Positions 45,743 through 56,092 of a stretch of DNA of 64,000 nt are shown here, piece by piece. The stretch is taken from assembly GCA_946406115.1 (NCBI GenBank), contig OX291550.1:2408803-2472802 (forward strand), written 5' to 3'. A program made the position numbers and the translations under genes. Within the stretch, counting starts at the first letter, position 1, and each line of letters begins with the position of its first letter. The stretch is from Apoda limacodes. Its lineage: Eukaryota > Arthropoda > Insecta > Lepidoptera > Limacodidae. The notes below the pieces were generated by a model. The model saw nothing but the letters and a program-made list of their open reading frames with translations. It was not told where the DNA came from and did not search any database.

Positions 45743-47251
45743 TTTGCATTTGCAACATGAAGCTGTGTAGAAATTCTTTCTAAAACTTGACTTGAATTAG
45801 AAGACCATTTAGCTAACACATATCCCCCGGCCTTAAAAAGTTGTATTAGCTGCTTAGTCGTTTACATAGCTTGCTGTTTATTAAAGAATGAACTGGCGAC
45901 ATCGTCCATATAAATATCCCTGGACATAACATCTTTGGCAATAAGATAATACGCACCTTCATCTTCCTGAAGCTCTTTTAAAGTGCGCAAAGCTAAGAAT
46001 GGAATTCTGCTCCTTAGCCCAAAGGCTACCCTATTGTATTCAAAAGCTTTCAAGGGTTGACATGAATCAAAGCGATATAGAATTCTTTGAAAGCGTCGAT
46101 CTGCTTCCCAAACTAAAATGCAAAGATACATTTGGCTAACATCAGCCGATATTGCTACAGGAAATAGTCTTTTATTCAACAGGATAAAAAAGAGATCAGT
46201 TTGAAGACTTGGCCCAGTGTGAAGCACATCGTTTTAACTAAAACTACTTTCTGTGACTGAGCTTTAAGCTAGCTTTTGTGAAAGAGCGATTTAAGCATTG
46301 CTGAACGAAAAAGTTAAAGTAATAATAACGTTTTCTTTGATTGGCTAACTTATGCTCCCTATCCCCCTTACAGCCAGTGTTGACTTGCGGTTATTAACTA
46401 ATCCCAAGAGCTTACAGCACTTTACAGTAACATAATGTTTTTGCGAAGCGGGGTCCAATAAACAGCGAATAGGAACCTCTTGGCAATTGTTTCCAAGAGC
46501 AAAAACCTTAGCTGTTGCAAGAATATCAGTGGATGGGTGACCGATGCGATTTTTAGATGACAAGAACATGAGGAGACTTCTTAAGAAGGAGACATACCCG
46601 AAACATTTAAAGCTGGTGTGTAAGATGAATTATTATGTAAATCCTTTATATTATCATAATTAGTGGTATGCGATTCATTAAAATGAAGAAGAGAATGATA
46701 TTTACCGCGGTAATTACGACATAAACCATCTGAACGACATTTTGAAGTTGTGGGTTGAGTACTCAAACAATTGGAACACGCCTTTATCTCTTTAACATAC
46801 TTAAACCTATAATGAGGCGCGAAAGTTTGAAATTTTTTGCAACTATATAGCTGCACGTGGTCATCATTTTGACTTAAAATACATTTTAATTTTACAGTTT
46901 TATTAATATTAGGCTGTGTACTCACATAAACGTGAGGTGGCCGCAGCTGCGGTTTGCGTGCACTACTAGTTCTACTCGCGACGATAGATTTTGTTTCAGT
47001 TGTAGTCGCACTACGCTGCGAAGTATATGTCAAAATTTTTGCATAATCTCGCACGAATTGAATAAAATTAAACTAACATACTGGGGTATGGATTGACCTT
47101 TTGAAGACATTTCAAAATTTTTAACAGTTTCTGGGTCTAATAATTTAAGGCCGTGATGTATAAGAATAAAATCAGCCATTTTTTCAATCTTAAGTTGATT
47201 TAACGCCGATATAGTAGCAGAAAATTTGTCAGTTAATTTTTCTAAGTTTAA
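45743..47251 (-). pseudogene. BEL/Pao gag CCHC, protease and RT (duplication copy B)
   Basis: Same order and same defects as copy A, including D-P-A at the protease active-site position and YMDD in the RT. It differs at a handful of residues (for example ETKSIVA for EPKSIVA and LQEDEGAYYLI for LQVDEGAYYPI). Confidence 0.85.
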
Positions 47252-47830
47252 AGACTAAGGACCTGAGAGCGGTTTCATTGCAAACAGCTCATTTAAATAT
47301 GAAGTAGCAAGCGAAGTAGAAGATCTGGGATCGTTACATTTAGATATCAACGCTTCCCACACGATTGTGTAGTTTTTCTGAATATCACCATGAAATACGG
47401 GTAAATTTATAGTTATTGCCGGTAAACGAACACTATCCTCTTTACAAATGTGCAAAGTTTGATCGCTTTTCAGCTCCTTAATCGGTGGCGGTCCAGGATT
47501 TACGATTTTACTGTAGCATTCTTTAATAGAATAGTAAATATCGTCAAATGCATCAAGTGATTTATAATTCACCTCATAATCAGGATCCAAATCTTAGTTC
47601 AACAAATTTATTTCGTCCAAAGTATCCTTAAATTGAGATCTAAGTTGGTCCACTTAACGTGCTTGAGTGATGAACTGAACCTTATACGGTTTATCACTAA
47701 GCTTAGGCACAAAATTATAGATAACTTGCAATCGTTGAAATCATTGAGCTCTTTTAGCCTTACTTAATCTGGTAAATATTTTCTTCTCGGTAACCTGTCA
47801 ATTTTGCATGAAGAAATTATGATCGATAGA
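47252..47830 (-). pseudogene. BEL/Pao gag N-terminal region
   Basis: The minus strand reads, with stops, IFTRLSKAKRA, FQRLQVIYNFVPKLSDKPYK, VDQLRSQFKDTLDEINLLN, then from 47590 DLDPDYEVNYKSLDAFDDIY and LPAITINLPVFHGDIQKNY. The LPxxxLPxFxGD block and the preceding coiled region are the gag start of BEL/Pao elements (DUF1759-type). It joins copy B directly and so is the original 5' coding flank of the BEL. Confidence 0.8.
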
Positions 47831-48335
47831 AAGGCATATCCCTATACACAGGTGAGATAAAAAAGTCGGCGGAGAAGAATAGTTTTTCCGTTCCGTTCCA
47901 TCCGTTCCAGCATCTTACCAGCCAGCGTTCCACTGCAAGGACTCAAGGAACGGGTCACACAGGAAAAGAACTGTCGATGAGAGGGTTCTGTAGAGTGCTC
48001 AAAACTGCGGGCTGGAACAGCGCAGACGTTCAAAAAGGTGGTAATTGAAGAAACGGAGGGTCCTCAACCACTGGAAGGAATGCGTCGTTTCCAGTCCGCA
48101 TTAGTGAGTGATTCTAGTAGTTTCCCGTCCATCTCTTGGCATTCCTATGTGTGCCTAATCCCTCTGCCCAAGACACCAGTAAGACGGAGTAGATAGGGCA
48201 GGTAGTGTAGGACTATATATCGCAGTCTAGGATGTGGAGTGGGAAGGATAGAGCCGACCGGTACCAGCACCCTTTAGCCAGCAGGATGATAAATATATAC
48301 AAGTGTTAAAATATACAAGAATGGAAAAATTACTG
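47831..48335. other. Region upstream of BEL gag: possible leader or LTR, not resolved
   Basis: The BEL 5' leader and LTR should lie here (elements run right to left). I could not find TGT...ACA ends or a second LTR copy to prove it. GC content is higher than in neighbouring DNA. Confidence 0.3.
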
Positions 48336-49475
48336 CTTTGCCGTTTGTAGTTTGCGTGCTGGCTTCAAAAACTCTTCTGTGTTCTGATTCTTCTTTGTTG
48401 GTATTCATTTGCACCAGCTTATTCGGTTTATATCTGTGTAGCTTTGGTAGTTTCCAATTGGCATTACAACTGTTGTTCCTTTATTGCTTGACTGGCGTTC
48501 CAACTTGTGCGTTTTGTTGTCTTGTAATGGTATTTGGTTCCCATCTTTTGTTTTCTTTACTTCAGCAGAGATCTAACAATTTAGTTTTTTAATTTTTTAT
48601 TTGCAGTTTATAGTTTCCTTTATCTATTCTCCTATTTTTAATTAGGTTGTCTCCGAAAAGTTTTTATAGGCGTAGATAATAAATTGACTCTGAAAAAGCG
48701 TTGGAAACACGTAGGAGATGAAGGCGGTGGATGAGCGGGATTGGCTTTTCTATCTTCGGGATGAAGTACTCGTCGGCGGTGCGGCACACACATAAAATAA
48801 AACAAGTGCGGTAGGGTAATATTAGTATTTAGTATATTCGGAAGTTAGCGAAGCGGTGTAGTGGCGGTGGCGTAGTGAGTATAGTTTACAAATGTCTATA
48901 TTATAATACGCGCGGCGTCATGGTGCGCGGAGCGGATGTTATCTTCGGCGGGCGGGGTATCACTTGTGGCATCGGCGAGCTCGGTAAGACTGGTGATGTA
49001 TGCGGGCAGCGTGTCGGCGGTTAACAGCCTTGGAAGGTCTTATTATTGAAAGTGTCTTCGGTAGGGTCACGTATAAATATGTTTCCTTTTCTCATGCGTA
49101 CCGAAGTAAATCATTGCCTGTGTTATCATTACATTGAGCTTAAATTAAATAATTGAATGTAGTGATTTCTTTCTTCTGTACCGGCTTACCATTAGGAGGG
49201 CTGTTAGCTTGTTTGCCCCCTGTATAAAAAAATAACAATTGCGTTTTTTATATTATTAGCGCTGTTTGGTTTCAGTGTTGTTTCAGAGCTTTACTGTTCT
49301 TAGGTGTACCTAAGCAGAACATAAACTGAGATAGTCGTTTAGTTCGTTTGTAGTAGAATTCCAACGTTTGGGTTTTTTTTCATTTTTATTATTTCTCAAT
49401 TGGCAGATTTTCGTTTTGCTTGTCCTGTACCTATAATCTCAGTTACCTTTTTAGGCGTTCCTAATTTTTAAGGTT
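48336..49475. repeat. Decayed tandem repeat, left part, with GC-rich insertion
   Basis: Weakly similar blocks ('gttttcagttttggtgtcc'-like, 'agctttactgttcttaggtgtacc') recur here and in 52930-54490. Between 48690 and 49075 lies a GC-rich segment with CGGCGG-type runs, of unknown origin. A short + LINE-B tail relic (GGCTTACCATTAGG ... TTGTTTGCC) lies at 49183-49230. Confidence 0.45.
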
Positions 49476-52400
49476 TTTTTTTTTTATTTTTTATACCACT
49501 AAGGTGGCAAACAAGCCTACGGTCCGCCTGATGGTAAGCGGTCACCGTAGCCTATGGACGTATGCAACACCTGGGGCATCACTCGCGCGTTGCCGACCCT
49601 TCAGAAATCTAATAACTTCTTTTTTGAAGAGACCCATACTGTAGTCCTTAGAGAATACCTCGCGGGAGGAAGTTTCTCTGAAACCGCACTGTACGCGACC
49701 ATTTCGGTTCCAAAGTGTGAGAATGAATTCCCTGTCGATGGCGAGCGGTGCGATGGTAGAAAGTAGCCGTGGGCATCATTTCGAACAATTCCTCAGAACA
49801 CAATCCATTGTACAAGCGGTAGAACACACACAGGGAGGCAAAGTCTCTCCTCAGACTTCAGGGCTCGATACCGCAAGTGAGTTTGGGATCGTCGACATTT
49901 CTCACAGCCCGTCGTTGAACCGAGTCAAAAGGGCCAAGCTGGTATCCGGGTGCACCCGCCCAGAGATGGCAGCAGTACTCCATATGGGGCCGGACTTGCG
50001 ACTTGTAAAGTAGCAACCTTTGCCCCGACGTGAAGTACTGCTTCGCTCTGTTGAGTACACCAAGTTTTTTAGACGCCAGCTTTACCTTGTCTAGCAAATG
50101 AACTCGGAACTGAACATCGCTGGAGATGTCAACGCCAAGGATCCCAATGCTCTTGGAGATGAAGAGGGGAGTGTTCTAGAATAGTGGGACTACAGTGAAT
50201 GGGGTTTTCTTAGCGGTGAACGCGCAGACTTGTGTCTTTGAAGGGTTGAATCGGACCAAGTTTACCCGTCCCCAGTCAGAGACCTGGGACAGTGTGGTCT
50301 CGATTTGAGACACAAGTTCTTCACGCTTTTCCTCCACAACGGAACGTGGGATGCTTGCACGGCCCGTGTGATAAGCGTCTCCAGTACTGTCATCTGCATA
50401 GCAATGTATGTTGTTGATGTCTGCCGGACAAAAAGCTAGCCACCCATTTGTACAAACCCTCGGGCACTCCGTAAGATGGCAACTTCGATAGAAGACCCCG
50501 GTGCCAGACCCGATCGAACGCCTTCGCTATGTCCAGACTACATGCCAATGCCTCACCCTGACTCTCAATGGCTAGTGCCCATCGGTGTGTGAGATACACT
50601 AGTAGGTCACCAGTCAAACGACCGTGGCGAAAGCCATATTGACGGTCACTGACCAGATCGTGTACTTCTAGGTATCTTAGAAGCTGTGTGTTCATCACAC
50701 GCTCCATCACCTTAGAGAGGAGAGAGGTAATAGCGATAGGCCTGTAATTCGATGGATCTGATCTATCGCCCTTTTTGGGCACCGGGTGCACATTCGCAGT
50801 CTTCCATGAAGACGGAAATTGCCTAGTGTGGTAGGAAAGCGCGAAGAGGCGCGTGAGTACAGGACATAACTCAGGAGCACACTGCTTAAGCACCACTGCT
50901 GGTATGCCGTCTGGCCCACTCGACTTATGAACGTCTAGGGAAAGCAACGCCTGCCGAACCTCGCGCTGTGTTATAGAGATTTCCGGCATCGTCTTACCGC
51001 ACCACGGTAAAGTAGGTGGTACAGCGCCTTCGTCGTTCACATTCGAGTTAAAGGCAAAGAGGCTGCCCAATAGTTTGGCTTTCTCTTTTGCACTGTGGGC
51101 CAAGTCACTATCAGTCTTTTGCAGTGGTGGTAACGACGACTGGCAGAAGTTCCCCTCGGCAGCTTTAGCAAGCGACCAGAAAGCACGACTCCCAGAAGGA
51201 TAGCTCGCAAGTCGCCCACCTATTTTGCCGATGAATTGGAATTTTCCTCTGGCAGTTGCTTTCTTACTGAACCTCGAGGCAGCATTTAATTTGCGTTTTA
51301 ACTCAGAAATATTCGGATCCTTATTATAACGAGCCGTGGTCCAAGCCTCATACGCAGTTTGCTTAAGAATTTTAGCTTCTCTGCAAGACCTATTAAACCA
51401 CTGTCGTTTTTTGACGCCGGCAGCTACTCGCAGGTTAGGAATGAAACATTCCATACCAGCGAGGATTGTCTCAGTGACTGCGGCTGCGCAGACGTCATGA
51501 TCTTCGGAGCTATAGCAGATCTGCCTCCACGGGTACAATGCATAAAATTCTCGCAATCTATCCCAGTCTGCCGACTTATAATGCCACACACGACGCCAAT
51601 TAGTTGGCCCAGAAGGATCGGGTTGTGTGCATGACATTTGAGTCCGGACGAGACAGTGGTCCGAGGAGCCAAGAGGCGCATCCACTGAGACGGAGTATCC
51701 ATCCGGATGTGTAGTCAGCAGAAGGTCCAGTAAGGAGCTCGTATGGTCCTCTATATCTGGTATTCTCGTTGGAGAAAGTACCAGCTGAGAGAATCCATAG
51801 GTCAGAGCAAATTCATGAGCAGATATCCCTGCATAGTTATTGGTTCGAGAACTGAGCCACTCACGATGGTGGGCGTTAAAGTCTCCCAAAATAACTAATT
51901 CTGCTGTGGGATATTGCTCTAGAACTTTTTTAGTCGTCAAACTCAAGAGTCGAGTTACGTCCGTGTCACCGCTATGAGACCTGTATAGGCACGCATAGAT
52001 ACGAGTGTGGCCGCCATGATCTACGCGCACCCACAATATCGACAGGTCCCTGTCTTCAAGGCTATGAAGTCGGCGACAGCAGATATCCTCCCGGACGAAC
52101 ATACATACACCGGCACGACTCAAAAAATTGTGCTCGAGTTTGTAGCCGGGATAACGAAGGTATGATGTGTCGGCCGGGCAGGATATCTGCGTTTCCGTTA
52201 GAAAAAGAATGGTTGGCTTCGCAGTCTCGAGATGGTGATGGACTGCGTTAAGATTTGCGTGAATACCCCTTATGTTGCAAAAATCCACATTATATGTGGA
52301 TGGAGTAGCCGCTGTAAAAACCCTTTTCTTTTTTTTATTTCTGGCCATTTTGTATGAAGTTACTTAGACTAAGGATGAGGATTCACTGCACAGACAGCTT

Positions 52401-52765
52401 AGAAGACAAAAAGTTGCGGTACTAAGACTGCCGAAGCTCAACACAGATGATACGGTTGCTGGCACGGCGGGCGGAAGGGCCCCTGATCCCCCTCTGTAGC
52501 CGGGTCCACTCCAGACTCCTTCTACGGCACGACTACTACTTCAGAGACTTTACACAGGTTGGCGGATCAGCCTCCCAGGGCGGAGATTGAGTGATCCCTG
52601 GGTTCGGGAACCCGTTCGACCTGCGGGCAGCCAGCGGTCAGCCGTTTCATCAAGTCTTCCTGATCGCCGAACCAGCACGCCGCGTCTACGCCGAGCAATG
52701 ACAGCAACAAGCACCGTCAGTCCTCCGCTGTCCGCGCAGCGAATCCTCAAAGAGAGCTCTGGCAA
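49476..52765 (-). mobile_element. LINE-B copy 2, near full length, internally deleted in RT
   Basis: On the minus strand it starts AGAGCTCTCTTTGAGGATTC at 52765, has a 417-bp 5' UTR, an EN-RT frame from 52348, and ends in the LINE-B tail with T-run at 49476-49490. Relative to copy 1 it lacks about 118 bp of RT between SGR and NNIHCYADD, plus smaller losses in the 3' coding region near 49660. It sits inside the decayed tandem repeat of 48.3-54.5 kb. Confidence 0.9.
50390..52348 (-). pseudogene. LINE-B EN-RT, 652 codons open, truncated by a frame-shifting deletion
   Basis: This is the best-preserved LINE-B frame. Residues 1-230 are the AP endonuclease (FCNIRGIHANLN, LFLTETQIS, ELVILGDFNAHHREWL, GSSDHCLV). 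About 230-450 is a linker with a basic stretch (ELKRKLNAASRFSKKATARG). RT starts at about 455 (HKSSGPDGIPAVVLKQCAPE, NYRPIAITSLLSKVMERVM, YGFRHGRLTGDL, CSLDIAKAFDRVWH). At 50420 the deletion removes the GVPQGS block and shifts the frame, so the protein ends HQQHTLLCR before the YADD. The endonuclease half is intact and could be made, giving a nickase without polymerase. Start chosen as the ATG matching copy 1 (MARNxKK). Confidence 0.9.
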
Positions 52766-52929
52766 CCTTACTCACCGCCAGGAACACAACACTACTCAAT
52801 GTTAGTGTTATTGTGGCCGCGGTTTTCTGTAAGGTTGAGGTACTGGGGACAGTTCGGGCCGCTCATTCGAGTAAGTACTCGCTATGCCCCGCTTTATTTG
52901 TTCGGGCAGCTTATTCGAGCGTTAAATTA

Positions 52930-54490
52930 TAAATGGATGAAATAATTGTTTATTCGGTCTTGCACCGGCCTTTTAACCCTTACGTGTCTGTTAATTATAG
53001 CCGTTTTCAGTTTTGGTGTCCTTTTTCCAAAGCTTCATTTATTATTTTTTATATTTAATATTTAATCGTGTAGCTCAATCACATTGAAGCACACTTCCAA
53101 TAGCTGCATTTTTTTTATTATTATTTATTGGCCGTTTTCAGTTTCTTTATCCTCCTATCGTAGCTTCAGTTCATTTTTTGTGCATACCTATCTAAGTGTA
53201 TCAAAAATGGAGTTAAGAAGTGAAGTGTATCGTCGATCTTTTGTGAGAGTATCTAACACATGCATTTTTGTTCATTTGTAGGTAATTTTCAGTTTTGTTG
53301 TCTTATTTCCCTTAGCTTTAGTAACTGTTTAAGGCATACCTAATTTAATCACTAATTATCCAAGAAAAAATTTCGTTGTTTTTAAGGAAGTATTCCAACG
53401 ACTGAGTCTTTCGTTTCTTTGTGTTAAGTTTTAGCTTCCTATTTTATTATTTTCAGGCAAACCAAATTAAATGATAAATGGAAACAGTCATGAAGTAGTT
53501 ACATTCCGTTGTAGCTAAGCAGCAGCAATTTCAAATATATTTTTTTATGTAGGTCATAAATGAGTTTAAACAATAAAATAATTTCGTTGTTTTAAGGTAG
53601 TATTTCTGGCATTAAAGATTTTGTTTCTTTATTGACAGTCGTCAATTTCAGTGTTCTTTTTGCATGGCTTCAGTAACTGTTTTCGGGCGTGTACCTAAAT
53701 AGATTGGAAAAAGAAAATAGCTATTAAAGTTACTTAATGCTTATGAAGTAAATGTCAAACTCTTGCGTTTTTTGTTAGCAGTATTCTGTTTTAGCTTCCA
53801 TTAGTTATTATTTTCGAATATAATTAATTAAATGATGAATGAAGATATTCATGCAGTAGTTTCATTTTTTTGTAGGTTAATCCCAACAATCAGGTTTTCT
53901 TTTTTTTAAAGGAAATCATTGAAGTTTCTTTTTCTTTATTGACGGTGTTCAATTTCAGTGTCCTTTTTTTCATAGCTTTAGTAACTGTTTTCAGGTGTAC
54001 CTAAGTAGATTATAAATGGAAATGACCAATGGAGAGATTTATTTCATATGGAACGAACGTCAAACCTTTGTGTTTTTGTTTTTATTTTTGATTATGCTCG
54101 GGCTTTCGTGTGAATATTCCAGCACTTGCATATTTAATTTTTTGTTGTCATTGTGCGGTTTAAATGTCCATGATTTCAGTTTCTTTTTTAGACATATTTA
54201 AGTAGGTGACAAAAAGAAGAGTAATGGTAATTTATTTATCTTACAGTAAAATTATTTAACTTAATTTTTATTTTTTATTAACTGATTTCTTCCCCTGTTA
54301 TCATAGCTTCAGTAACCTATTTCAGGTGTACACAAGTGGATCATAAATGAAAATAAACTGGGAATTGGTGTCATTCTTTTGTGGGGTTATTTCGGCGCTT
54401 GTTAGGTAATTGGGCTATTGCCTATACTATTGTCTTCTGTGATATTTCTTTCCTCGGCAACATTAGAATGTTTGTCTCACAACTGATTTT
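52930..54490. repeat. Decayed tandem repeat of about 300-340 bp period
   Basis: Blocks related to AGCTTCAGTAACTGTTTTCA followed by GGTGTACCTAAGTAGATTAT and 'aaatggaaat' occur at about 53325, 53668, 53972 and 54306 (spacings 343, 304, 334). Each is preceded by a TTCAATTTCAGTGTCCTTTT block and separated by 'gcagtagtttcattttttt'-type blocks. More remote relatives lie at 53028, 53160 and, across the LINE-B, at 49295 and 49410. No family recognised and no conserved ORF. Confidence 0.6.
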
Positions 54491-55030
54491 TCCAAATTGC
54501 AATATTTAAGTACCCATGGCATAAAAAATGGAGTGTCCTCTATTTCGTATACCTATTATGTCAATTCCGATTTTGTATTCAGTTTATACAATCGTATTTT
54601 TTCAATTAGTTTTAGGGTCAATTTTTCTACTGAACACGCTGTATTGTTCTTTTGTTCTACAGAGTTTGACAACAAAGTATTTTTTAAATTGATTCCGTCA
54701 TCCTTCCGTTTAATAACCAGCCTTAATTACCATAAAAACCGTCTGAACACTACTGAAACTCGTGGAGATGCAAAGCTTTGTGTTTTGAAACCTACCTAAT
54801 GATAGTGTTAAAAATAATTAATGCTGCAAACTTCCAAGACATTACTTATGTTGTTAAATATATTATCAATAATGAAATCAAATCTGGCTTTTTGTAGCTT
54901 AAACGCAACAGGTCCGGGCTTTTACGTTATAGGTATTCATAGAAGAATGTAACACTCATAAAACATTATAACACATGTCAGAAAAATGCAATGTGAGCAC
55001 GGTGAGCGCGCCACAACTATAAGCAGACGC
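54491..55030. other. AT-rich DNA, unsupported ORF
   Basis: A 100-codon + ORF at 54497-54799 is Phe/Ser-rich without a domain or codon bias. I do not call it. Confidence 0.35.
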
Positions 55031-55110
55031 CCATACTTACCTCGAAGCTCGCGAATGAATTATTTAGTTACTCGCAGCCTTCATCGCTCCGCAAAAAAGT
55101 CTTTTGTATC
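55031..55110 (-). other. Candidate noncoding exon end with consensus donor (minus strand)
   Basis: The minus strand reads CGAGCTTCGAG|GTAAGTATGG (donor at 55040-55031), a near-perfect 5' splice site in a GC-richer patch. All three frames upstream of it have stops, so it would be a 5' UTR exon. A second donor-like GTGAGT lies at 55296-55291 with another GC-richer patch behind it. Confidence 0.3.
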
Positions 55111-55958
55111 CCATTAATTACATAAAGAACAAAAAGCTAGGTGTTGAATAGGTCAAAAAGATAACTATATTTTCACCGATGGGTACAAGAATACGTATTT
55201 ATATGATTTTACGGAATACAATACATAAAATCAAAAGTGTAGTCGAAAAACAACGTCTTAAAATATTTAAATATAAAAAAAATATACATTACTCACAGTA
55301 CTTCACGCAGTTGCAACTATGAGCGTGTTTTAACCGTGTCTAGAGAGCAATGTATTGTATGATGCTATGGGCGACCGAGTCGTATGATCACCGCGTGTCT
55401 TTCTGGTAGTGTTGTGATGCCCTATTTTATTGCTTTTGTTGACATGTTTTTGTGGATATGTATTATTTAAATCAAATGTCAAACACTCATTGTATCAAAT
55501 AGTGAAGATATCTTGTTATTTATCTGTTTAATACCTACTTACTTATTCGTCAGTCAAATCGTTGCTGAAATTTACAGCAAACATAACAGCTTTAATGTAG
55601 TAATGCCTGCATGGTAGTGCAATGGCAATTTACGATTTGTAACGTTGGTACATAAGTTTATATTGTATAGTCACTACGTCCTTATGTGATAAAAACGTTG
55701 ATTGGGAATTTTAAAGTAAGCAAATGAAGTTAATAATCGATTTTTGTGGCGTTTGATTTTAACTTTGTATGCCGTTTACTATGATTTACGTGTATTTAAA
55801 TAAGTTATATTATATCACATCACAAAGGCACCGCCAGTCACCTCGGTATTATTTTATTATTTAATTGCATATCGTGTATGTGTGCCTAGAAATTTTATGT
55901 AAATAAATTTAATCATTTAGCACGAAAGAAGATGAAAATGTAAATAGTCAAAAGTAGT
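55111..55958. other. AT-rich DNA
   Basis: No gene recognised apart from the second donor-like site at 55291-55296 (minus). Confidence 0.35.
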
Positions 55959-56045
55959 ATAATATTGGGCACTCTAGACCACCTCCGTGTCATCAGGCTC
56001 ACTCCGTTCGCCTGCACTCCGGTGGCTTAGCGTGCCCAATATTAT
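55959..56045. repeat. 87-bp foldback with perfect 14-bp outer stem
   Basis: ATAATATTGGGCAC (55959-55972) pairs perfectly with GTGCCCAATATTAT (56032-56045). Inside, CCACC/GGTGG and CAGGC/GCCTG form further nested stems. It stands 47 bp before the hairpin array and may be its structural neighbour or an independent MITE. Confidence 0.85.
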
Positions 56046-56092
56046 GTTTTTGAGATCAGTCATCGTTCGCCTTTTGAAACACGTTGTCCTTA

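Larger units (their letters stand above)
44454..47251. repeat. 2,798-bp tandem segmental duplication, copy B
   Basis: Contains the same LINE-B RT piece (44454-45742) and BEL gag-protease-RT piece (45743-47251) as copy A, at about 99.8 percent identity by eye. Broken frames are shared, so the damage predates the duplication. Confidence 0.95.

Noticed and set aside
52550..52805. Arg-rich ORFs on both strands, possible LINE-B ORF1
   Set aside because: They cover the GC-rich LINE-B 5' UTR, are only about 70 codons, overlap each other on opposite strands, and show no zinc knuckle or coiled coil. The corresponding frame in copy 1 (34830-35250) is not preserved.
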